From Betaproteobacteria bacterium (GTDB taxonomy: Bacteria > Pseudomonadota > Gammaproteobacteria > Burkholderiales > Casimicrobiaceae), in the NCBI GenBank assembly GCA_016716425.1, contig JADJWJ010000002.1, positions 62,001 to 126,000 on the forward strand: a DNA stretch of 64,000 nucleotides, written 5' to 3'. The notes under the pieces are model-generated. The model ran no database searches. It worked only from the letters and a program-made list of their open reading frames with translations, and was not told the origin of the DNA. Made by a program: the position numbers and the translations under genes. Of this stretch, positions 58,018 through 64,000 are shown one piece after another (the first letter of the stretch is position 1; each line of letters starts with the position of its first letter).

Positions 58018-58172
58018 TTGGGGGGGGGGGTTTCCTTCGTCGTCCCCCCGGGGGGGGGGGCCCCGGCGGCGCTTTTCCTTCCCTTTTTCCTTTCCTGGCG
58101 CGGGGGCCCCCCCCCCCGGGGGGGGCGGGGGGGGGGGGGGCCCGGGGGGCGGGAACCCCCTCCCCCCCCCTT
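58018..58172. other. poly-G/poly-C low-complexity stretch, probable sequence artefact
   Basis: Between pirin and OsmC genes lie runs of 8-15 G or C (for example from 58019, 58062, 58107 and 58126) mixed with CTTTTCCTTCCC-type text. The flanking genes are intact. Nothing else in the window looks like this, and such runs are typical of low-quality read ends. It should be treated as unresolved sequence of uncertain length. Confidence 0.7.
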
Positions 58173-58176
58173 CCAC

Positions 58177-58587
58177 CTAGCCCTCGTCCGACGCGAGCTC
58201 GGTCGCGATCTCGGTGGCCGCCTGCGTCATCAGCTTGTGCACCGGACACTTGCCGGCGACCGCCAGCAATTCGTCGCGCTGGGCCGCGGTCAGGGCGCCG
58301 GTGAGCGCGAGCCGCGTGCGCAGCCGGTAGGTGCCCTTGCGCTCGTCCGCGTCGTCGCGGTCGACGCTGACCTCGATGCCCTCGACCGGTATGCCCTTGC
58401 GCTTGGCGTACCAGAGGACGGTCAGCGCCTTGCACGACGCGACGGCGGCGTCGTACAGGTCGTGCGGCGTCGGGCCGGTGTCGTCGCCGCCGACCGCCGG
58501 CAGCTCGTCCACGGCGATCGCATGGGTACGTACGCGCGCGACGTGGCGCATGCGGGCGGTCCGGTCGCGGGTCACGGTGATCGTCAT
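58177..58587 (-). CDS. OsmC/Ohr family peroxide-reducing protein
   Basis: A 136-residue OsmC-fold protein with both redox Cys: Cys52 in ASCKALTVLWYAKRKG and Cys114 in GKCPVHKLM. The family reduces organic hydroperoxides with thiol help. The ATG at 58587 has GGAGGA about 6 nt upstream; a longer frame to 58668 has no such signal. The stop codon lies at the edge of the low-quality stretch but the reading frame is complete to the usual family end. Confidence 0.88.
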   Translation of the reverse strand: MTITVTRDRTARMRHVARVRTHAIAVDELPAVGGDDTGPTPHDLYDAAVASCKALTVLWYAKRKGIPVEGIEVSVDRDDADERKGTYRLRTRLALTGALTAAQRDELLAVAGKCPVHKLMTQAATEIATELASDEG

Positions 58588-58737
58588 CGCGGGTCCTCCG
58601 GGGGCGGCGTGCCTGGCGGCGGCAACGGCGAGGATACCCTCGATTTCTTCTCGCGCGTCCTTGCGCATCGCGGCCGAACCGGGTTTAGACTACGCGCGTC
58701 CCGTGCCGCCGGCCCGGTCGTGCCGAGGAGCACCGTC

Positions 58738-59331
58738 ATGCGCGAGTACCTGCCGTTGGGCTCGTTCTCCCCTGCGCTGTCCGGCGCCTGTACGCTGACC
58801 CGTCCCGCGCCGGGGCGCGTCACGCTCGACTCCCCGGCGCTCGACGTGATGACCGACTTCGCGCAGGTGGCCGCGGCCACGATCGAGCGGTCCGCCTCGC
58901 TCGCCACCGCGAACGACTACATGGTCACGCGCGGCGTGCGGTCGCTGTTCGTCGTCGCGCCCGACGGCCGGATGGCCGGGCTGATCACGACCACCGATCT
59001 GCTGGGCGAAGGCCCGGTGCGCGCCAGCCACACGCGGGGCGTCAAGCGGCACGAGCTCACCGTCGGCGACGTGATGACGCCGGCCGCGGACATCGTCGCG
59101 CTGAAGCTCGAGGACGTCCGGTCCGCCAAGGTCGGCCACGTCGTGGCGTCGCTGAAGCAGGCGGGCCGGCACCACGAGCTCGTCGCCGAGACGCTGGCGG
59201 GCGGCGAGGTGCGCATCCGCGGGATGTTCTCGGTGTCGCAGATCGCCCGCCAGCTGGGGATGCCGCTGCAGATCAGCGAGCTCGCGCGGACGTTCGCCGA
59301 GATCGAGCACGCGCTGGCGGAGTCGGGGTAG
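58738..59331 (+). CDS. CBS-domain pair protein
   Basis: A 197-residue protein with two CBS motifs. The first covers about residues 38-95 (MVTRGVRSLFVVAPDGRMAGLITTTDLLG) and the second about 112-180 (TVGDVMTPAADIVALKLED, RIRGMFSVSQIARQLG). CBS pairs bind adenosine nucleotides or SAM and regulate partner proteins. No effector domain is attached. GAGGAG lies 7-12 nt before the ATG at 58738. It is divergent from OsmC. The target is unknown. Confidence 0.85.
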   Translation: MREYLPLGSFSPALSGACTLTRPAPGRVTLDSPALDVMTDFAQVAAATIERSASLATANDYMVTRGVRSLFVVAPDGRMAGLITTTDLLGEGPVRASHTRGVKRHELTVGDVMTPAADIVALKLEDVRSAKVGHVVASLKQAGRHHELVAETLAGGEVRIRGMFSVSQIARQLGMPLQISELARTFAEIEHALAESG

Positions 59332-59437
59332 CGCGGCGCGCGCCGCACGTTGGAGAGGAGCGCCGACCGTCGCTGTGTGCCGGGCGGGAGGCGGCGAATC
59401 GGCCGATTGCCGAGTCGAGACCATGGGGAGGCAGCAC

Positions 59438-59923
59438 GTGAACACGAGAAACTGGATCTGCGCAATCGCAGCCGCGGCGTTCCTGCTGGGTTGCGCGTCG
59501 ACGGACTCCACGTCATCGGGGCCGCGGATGCTGCGGACGAAGACGTGTCCGGCGGCGATGTGCGACGCGATCGTGACCGTGGACGACTCGTCCGGCACTC
59601 CCGTCGTCAGCATGTACTACGACGTCATGAAGATGAAGCGCGGCAGCAATCCCACGATCACGTGGGTGCTGGATGCGCCGGATGGGTACGAGTTCCGGCA
59701 GGACAGCATCGCCCCTCACACGGGCGCCGCGGGGGGCGGCAAGCAGACGACCACCGCGACGCAGTGGACGAACCAGATCCGGTTCCTCAACGTGCAGACA
59801 AACCGCTACAGGGTGAAGAACGCGAACAGCACGCCGGGGACGCTGTACTACGACGTCAGGGTCTACAAGACGGGAACGGCCCAATCGTGGCTGCTTGACC
59901 CGGCGATCATGAACGACCCTTGA
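59438..59923 (+). CDS. lipoprotein of unknown family, paralogue 2
   Basis: A 161-residue lipoprotein with a lipobox LLGC after a short signal (MNTRNWICAIAAAAFLLGC). The start is a GTG at 59438 with GGGGAGG ending 6 nt upstream. The mature domain matches the exported protein at 56629: CPAAMCDAIVTV, then KMKRG, then YEFRQDSIAPHT, ending LDPAIMNDP. Lipidation here versus free secretion there suggests the same fold placed at two envelope locations. No known domain is recognised. Confidence 0.82.
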   Translation: MNTRNWICAIAAAAFLLGCASTDSTSSGPRMLRTKTCPAAMCDAIVTVDDSSGTPVVSMYYDVMKMKRGSNPTITWVLDAPDGYEFRQDSIAPHTGAAGGGKQTTTATQWTNQIRFLNVQTNRYRVKNANSTPGTLYYDVRVYKTGTAQSWLLDPAIMNDP

Positions 59924-59956
59924 CGCCGAACGGGCGCGGCCGCGCCGGCGCCTTGC

Positions 59957-62623
59957 TCACGTCGGCGCAGCCGGCCGCGCCGAGCGTCCCGCGTCGGGGG
60001 CGAGCCACGCGCCCGCCTCGTCGAGGGCCTCCTCGAGAGACAGACTCCATCCTTCCCGTTCCGCGACGGCGAACCGATCCGGGCCAAGCGCCGCGCGCGC
60101 GCCGGCAATGAGCGGCCGCAGGAACGCCTCGTCGGCGGCGTCCCGGCACAGGCCCGTCTTCCGGGCCTGGGCCTCGGCGGCGCCGTAGAGCCGGGCCGCG
60201 CGCGGCCACTCCGCGGCGACCGCCGCGAGACCGGCGGACGCCTCGATCGCGGATTGGCCCGCGGGCCGCGAGCCGATCTCCCGCGCGATCGCCATGCCCT
60301 GCAGCATGTGTTCCTGCGCACGCCGCGTGTCGCCGCGGACGATGGCCACCATTGCCAGATTGAGCAGCCCGACCGCGACGCTCTCCCGGTCGCCCAGCTC
60401 GCGGCAGGTCTGCAGGGCGCGCTCGTTGAGCGCCTCGGCTTCGTCGAGCGCGCCTTCCGCCCGGTGCAGTTGCGCGAGCGCGGTCTGCGCCGCGGCGATC
60501 TCGCGGCGCTTGCCGATCGCCTCCGCCAGCGCCAGCGCTTCCTGCAGCCGCGCGCGCGCGGTCACGAAGTCGCCGACCCCGAGCGACGCCATACCCAGCG
60601 GCTGGAGCACCGCGGCGATGCGTTCCGGATCGTCGATCTCCCGCGCAATGGCGAGGCTTTCCTCGAGATGGCGCCGCGCCTCGGGATGGCGGCCCATGTA
60701 CAGGGCGAGCTGGCCGGCGCCGGACAGCCCCCGGCAGCGCACGAGGTTGCGCGTCTGCGCGCCGGGCCTGGCGAGGGCGTCCAGCGTCAGCTGCAGGCCC
60801 AGCCCGAGCAGGCCCCGCGTGAACCAATACACCTGGATCGACCGCACGAGCTGCAGCCCGAGCTCGCCGCCGTTCTCCGCGCGATCGCACCAGGCCTGCG
60901 CGGCGACGATGTTCTCGCGCTCGGCGTCGAGCCGTTCGAGCCATTCGCGCTGCCGCGGCCCGACGAGCTCGGGCCGCGCGCGCGCGGCGAGCACGAGGAA
61001 GTAGCGAAGCTGGCGGTCGCGCGTCGCTGCGAGCTCGCCCGCCCGTTCCAGTTGCTCGCGCGCGTACTCCCGCACCGTCTCCAGCATCCGGTAGCGCTCG
61101 CCCGCCGCGTCGAGCATCAGCAGCGACTTCTCGACCAGCCGGCTCACGAGGTCGACCACGTCGCCTTCCGCGATGTCGCCACCCGCGCCGACCTTTTCCG
61201 CGGCGTCGAGCGTGAAGCCGCCGGCGAACACCGACAGGCGCCGGAACAGCACGCGCTCGGCCGGCTCGAGGAGGTCGTGGCTCCAGTCGATGAGCGCCCG
61301 CAACGTCTGCTGGCGCGGCAGCGCCGTGCGGTCGCCGCTCGTCAGCAGGCGGAAGCGGTCGGACAGGCGTTCGGCGACGCGCTCGACCGGCATCGAGCGC
61401 AGCCGCGCGGCAGCGAGCTCCAGCGCGAGGGGAATCCCGTCGAGCCGCTGGCAGATCGCCGCGACGGACTCGGCATTGTCGTCGGTGACGTGGAACGATG
61501 GCGAAGCCGACGCCGCGCGGTCGGCGAAGAGCTGCACGGACGGGATGGCGGCGATCGCCGCGGCACGCAGGCCGGCCTCGGGGGTCGGCACCAGCAGCGG
61601 CGCCAGCGGATACACGCGCTCGCCGCGGACGTTGAGCGCCTCGCGGCTGGACGCCAGGATCGTGACGCCGGCCCCGGCCTCCAGCAGCTGCCGCGCGACG
61701 TCCGCGCACGCCTGCACGACGTGCTCGCAGTTGTCGAGCACCAGCAGGAACTGCCGCGCGCGCGCGAACGCGAGCACCGCGTCCTGCACCGAAAGCCCGG
61801 GCGACTCCTTGACGCCGAGCACCGACGCGATCGCCTGCGGCACGAGCCGCGGATCGCCGACCGGCGCCAGCTCGACCAGCCAGACACCGTCCGCGTATGC
61901 ATCGAGTGCGAGCGCGGCCGCCTGCAGCGTCAGCCGCGTCTTGCCGAAGCCGCCGCCGCCTAACACCGTCAGCAGCCGCGCTTCGCGCAGGAGCGCCAGG
62001 ACGTCGGCGAGCTCGTCGTCGCGGCCGACGAAGGACGTCAGCTGCTGCGGCAGGTTGTTCGGCGTGGCCTCCAGCGAGCGCAGCGCCGGAAACTCGCGCC
62101 GCAGCGACGGATGCGCGACCTGCCACACCCGCTCGGGTTGCGCGAGACCGCGCAGCCGCACGCTGCCCAGGTCAAGCAGCGAGACTCCCTCCGGCAGGCG
62201 CTCTCCGACCAGCGAAGCGACCGTCTGCGAGACGAGGATCTGGCCGCCGTGCGCGACGCTCATCACGCGCGCGGCGCGATTCACCGCGTTGCCGAAGAAG
62301 TCGTTGTCGCGCTTCGCCTCGACCCCGGCGTGCATGCCGCAACGGACGCAGAGCGCGATCCCGGCGGTCGCGGCCGGATCGGACAGCGCCCGCTCGAGCG
62401 CCACGGCCGCGCTCAGCGCGGCACAGGGGTCGGTGAACACGGCGTGGATGCCGTCGCCGGTGGACTTGACCAGCGTGCCGCGCTGGTCGGCCACGCACGC
62501 GCGCGCGATCGCATCGTGCGCCGCGAGCGCGGCGCGCATGCGCTCGGGCGCCTGCTCCCACAGGCGCGTGCTGCCTTCGATGTCGGTGAACAGGAACGTC
62601 GTGACCGCGGCGGATTCGTCCAC
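59957..62623 (-). CDS. adenylate cyclase - NB-ARC ATPase - TPR regulator
   Basis: About 888 residues. The N-terminal class III cyclase domain (about 8-175; FLFTDIEGSTRLW, VKSTGDGIHAVF, DNDFFGNAVNRAARV) has metal Asp and the adenine-selecting Lys intact. An NB-ARC/AAA-type ATPase follows (about 205-520; Walker A GGGGFGKTRL, VLDNCEHV). The rest (about 530-860) is TPR repeats. Such multidomain signal proteins resemble LuxR/AfsR-type regulators but have no DNA-binding domain. The start is uncertain: GTG at 62623 is the last plausible start before the cyclase; an ATG at 62779 would add an Arg-rich stretch. The open frame upstream runs through a tRNA and cannot be coding. Confidence 0.85.
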   Translation of the reverse strand: MDESAAVTTFLFTDIEGSTRLWEQAPERMRAALAAHDAIARACVADQRGTLVKSTGDGIHAVFTDPCAALSAAVALERALSDPAATAGIALCVRCGMHAGVEAKRDNDFFGNAVNRAARVMSVAHGGQILVSQTVASLVGERLPEGVSLLDLGSVRLRGLAQPERVWQVAHPSLRREFPALRSLEATPNNLPQQLTSFVGRDDELADVLALLREARLLTVLGGGGFGKTRLTLQAAALALDAYADGVWLVELAPVGDPRLVPQAIASVLGVKESPGLSVQDAVLAFARARQFLLVLDNCEHVVQACADVARQLLEAGAGVTILASSREALNVRGERVYPLAPLLVPTPEAGLRAAAIAAIPSVQLFADRAASASPSFHVTDDNAESVAAICQRLDGIPLALELAAARLRSMPVERVAERLSDRFRLLTSGDRTALPRQQTLRALIDWSHDLLEPAERVLFRRLSVFAGGFTLDAAEKVGAGGDIAEGDVVDLVSRLVEKSLLMLDAAGERYRMLETVREYAREQLERAGELAATRDRQLRYFLVLAARARPELVGPRQREWLERLDAERENIVAAQAWCDRAENGGELGLQLVRSIQVYWFTRGLLGLGLQLTLDALARPGAQTRNLVRCRGLSGAGQLALYMGRHPEARRHLEESLAIAREIDDPERIAAVLQPLGMASLGVGDFVTARARLQEALALAEAIGKRREIAAAQTALAQLHRAEGALDEAEALNERALQTCRELGDRESVAVGLLNLAMVAIVRGDTRRAQEHMLQGMAIAREIGSRPAGQSAIEASAGLAAVAAEWPRAARLYGAAEAQARKTGLCRDAADEAFLRPLIAGARAALGPDRFAVAEREGWSLSLEEALDEAGAWLAPDAGRSARPAAPT

Positions 62624-62734
62624 GCTGGAGTCGAGGGTCGGCGGCTGAGCGCGGGGCTCCCACTTTACGGGAGCCGCCCCCGCGCGGCCAGAGGGGCGCG
62701 CACCGGGCGCATCGCGCCGGGGACGCCGGCGCTG

Positions 62735-62743
62735 TGCTAGTAT
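62735..62743 (+). promoter_or_regulatory. extended -10 element upstream of the tRNA pair
   Basis: TGCTAGTAT carries the extended -10 TGN plus TAGTAT. It lies about 87 bp before tRNA-Arg. No good -35 is seen. It is the best promoter candidate for the tRNA-Arg/tRNA-His transcript. Confidence 0.4.
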
Positions 62744-62829
62744 GGTCGCCCGAATTCTCGGGGGGCGGACCTCCGGCATGCCCGGTGCGCCGACTGGCGC
62801 CGCAGCCGCCCCTCGGTCCGACAGGTTTC

Positions 62830-62906
62830 GCGCCCGTAGCTCAATTGGATAGAGCACCGGCCTTCTAAGCCGGGGGTAACAGGTTCGAGTCCTGTCGGGC
62901 GCGCCA
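62830..62906 (+). tRNA. tRNA-Arg(TCT)
   Basis: A 77-nt cloverleaf. The acceptor GCGCCCG pairs with CGGGCGC, discriminator G, encoded CCA. The anticodon loop CTTCTAA gives TCT, reading AGA/AGG. The D loop is GCTCAATTGGATAGAGC and the T arm CAGGTTCGAGTCCTG. It is followed after 34 bp by tRNA-His. Confidence 0.97.
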
Positions 62907-62940
62907 GCAATCCGCACGCTGGCGCATCCTCGAGTTCGAC

Positions 62941-63016
62941 GGTGGCTGTAGCTCAGCGGTAGAGTCCCGGATTGTGATTCCGGTTGTCGTGGGTTCGAAT
63001 CCCATCAGCCACCCCA
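62941..63016 (+). tRNA. tRNA-His(GTG)
   Basis: The acceptor GTGGCTG pairs with CAGCCAC, with the tRNA-His-specific extra G(-1) at 62941 opposite C73, and an encoded CCA (63014-63016). The anticodon loop TTGTGAT gives GTG. It is probably co-transcribed with tRNA-Arg. Confidence 0.97.
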
Positions 63017-63128
63017 CCCCTGCGCATCGCGCGCGCTCCGGCGGCGCGCACGCGCGACCCGTCTCCCCCTGACAGGCGGAGGCGGGCGCGCGATCCGGGG
63101 ACGAACGGCGGGTGCGCGGCGGCTGCGG

Positions 63129-63542
63129 TCAGTCGACGCGGACGTCGATCCGCCGAGGCTGCGCGTGCTCGGCCTTCGGGATGCGCAGCGTGAGCACGCC
63201 GTGCTTCAGCTCCGCGCTCACCTTGCCGGGGTCGAGTTCCTTCGACAGCGTGAACACGCGCCGGAACCGCGGCACGCTCACCTCGGCGTACGTCGGCTCG
63301 ATGCCCTCCGGCGTCGGGATGCCGACCTCGCCCTCGATCGTCAGCGTGTCGGACTCCACCTGCAGCGTCAGCTTGTCCTTCGGCACGCCCGGCAGGTCCG
63401 CGCGCAGCGTGATGCCGGTGGCGTCCTCGATCACGTCCACCGGCGGGATCAGCGCCGTCTCGGCGCGCGGCGCCGCCTCGCTCTGCGCGGCCGCTGCGCG
63501 CGCGCCCGGCGCGTTGCGGGCGACTGCGGTCGAATCGTTCAT
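63129..63542 (-). CDS. Hsp20-family small heat shock protein
   Basis: A 137-residue alpha-crystallin protein. The core domain (about 40-130) includes LRADLPGVPKDKLTLQVESD and the C-terminal GVLTLRIPKAE (the GVL signature with the I-x-I-like anchor nearby). A disordered Ala-rich N-terminus precedes it. It lies 17 bp downstream of a second, distinct Hsp20 gene; the pair probably form mixed holdase oligomers. The ATG at 63542 is preceded by GGAGG-like sequence. Confidence 0.92.
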   Translation of the reverse strand: MNDSTAVARNAPGARAAAAQSEAAPRAETALIPPVDVIEDATGITLRADLPGVPKDKLTLQVESDTLTIEGEVGIPTPEGIEPTYAEVSVPRFRRVFTLSKELDPGKVSAELKHGVLTLRIPKAEHAQPRRIDVRVD

Positions 63543-63559
63543 CGTCGTTCCTCCCCTCG

Positions 63560-64000
63560 TCACTGGATCGCGATGCGGCGCGGCTGCGCCGACTCGCGGC
63601 GTTTCGCGGTGATGTGCAGCACGCCGTCGCGGTAGCTGGCGGCCACACCGTTCGGGTCGACGTCGTCCGCGAGCGTCAGCACGCGGCGGAAGCGACCGCT
63701 GAAGCGCTCGCTGATGTGCACGGCGGCCTTGTCGTCGCGGTCGGACGGCAGGCTCGACGGGCGCTCGCCGGCGATGGTGAGCACGCCGCGGTCGAGGTTC
63801 ACTTCCACCGTCGCGGGATCGAGCCCGGGCGCGAACGCGAAGATCTCCACCGATTGCGGCGTACCGCCGATGTTGAGCGCGGGGAAGCCCCCACGGCCCA
63901 CGCCGCGGATCGACGGCGAGAGGTCGGACGCCTCGCGCATCTCGCGTTGCAGGCGGTCCAGCTCGGCGAGGACGTCGCGAGGAAACAGGGATCGGTACAT
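63560..64000 (-). CDS. Hsp20-family small heat shock protein (start at window edge)
   Basis: A 146-residue alpha-crystallin protein starting MYRSLFPRDVLAELDRLQRE, a typical class start, with the ATG exactly at the window edge (63998-64000). The domain (about 42-135) has VEIFAFAPGLDPATVEVNLD and DGVLHITAKRRE. It is the upstream member of a tandem Hsp20 pair. Promoter and any heat-shock control lie outside the window, so a start further upstream cannot be excluded. Confidence 0.9.
   Translation of the reverse strand: MYRSLFPRDVLAELDRLQREMREASDLSPSIRGVGRGGFPALNIGGTPQSVEIFAFAPGLDPATVEVNLDRGVLTIAGERPSSLPSDRDDKAAVHISERFSGRFRRVLTLADDVDPNGVAASYRDGVLHITAKRRESAQPRRIAIQ

Noticed and set aside
58018..58737. 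Open frames running through the poly-G/C block into the CBS or OsmC genes
   Set aside because: They depend on the suspect low-complexity sequence; the real CBS start (58738) and OsmC limits (58177-58587) have ribosome sites and family-typical ends.
62624..62917. N-terminal extension of the cyclase-ATPase gene
   Set aside because: It reads antisense through tRNA-Arg and an Arg/Pro-rich stretch with no domain.

Overview
The window is a high-G+C (about 70%) chromosomal segment of a Gram-negative bacterium. It is most likely a betaproteobacterium of Burkholderiales type. The evidence is the dedD-cvpA-purF order, prfB with its programmed frameshift followed by lysS, the lpxH-cyclophilin block, Tat and lipoprotein exporters, and the gene content. 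No IS element, phage, CRISPR array or replication origin was seen. Nearly all of the window is coding, and many opposite-strand frames are long open shadows.

Layout. 0.0-2.5 kb: end of a SPOR protein, cvpA, purF. 2.6-16.2 kb: a signalling block comprising a PAS-GGDEF-EAL protein, a receiver-cyclase, an HPt protein and a 3258-residue hybrid histidine kinase with TPR repeats and 13 GAF-like modules. 16.2-17.7 kb: a sulfhydrylase gene (metZ-like) behind a promoter, a SAM-II-like aptamer and an intrinsic terminator. 17.7-23.2 kb (minus): lpxH, two cyclophilins, a TPR protein, nudC, and a dehydroshikimate-dehydratase-like plus HPPD-like pair. 23.3-26.0 kb: a two-subunit molybdenum hydroxylase. 26.1-28.8 kb: prfB and lysS. 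28.8-31.7 kb: copA-copZ-csoR with two CsoR-type operators in its promoter. 31.7-36.4 kb: tRNA-Pro, a GST, a PerM-like permease, an unknown gene, and a CoA-transferase plus hotdog dehydratase.

36.5-48.0 kb (minus) is the most unusual region. It is a chain of respiratory genes: a small membrane subunit, a CuA subunit II, a heme-copper subunit I lacking the active-site Tyr (sNOR-like), ctaB, SCO, cytochrome b fused to ferredoxin and flavin reductase, an unknown anchored protein, cytochrome b fused to 2x[4Fe-4S] and an MvhD-like domain, a second heme-copper subunit I, a CtaA-like protein and a small Cys-rich protein. Two perfect FNR/DNR-type palindromes lie in the divergent control region at 48.1-48.2 kb, next to a DUF2249 gene. 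Together these suggest low-oxygen or NO-linked electron transfer, with the copper operon and the heme A and copper assembly factors supporting it.

48.7-64 kb: a MASE2-GGDEF protein, a two-component pair, a flavocytochrome c sulfide dehydrogenase pair, a CoA-transferase, AhpD-like, pirin, OsmC and CBS proteins, two paralogous exported proteins of unknown family, a cyclase-NB-ARC-TPR regulator, tRNA-Arg and tRNA-His, and two Hsp20 genes. A poly-G/poly-C stretch at 58.0-58.2 kb looks like an assembly artefact.
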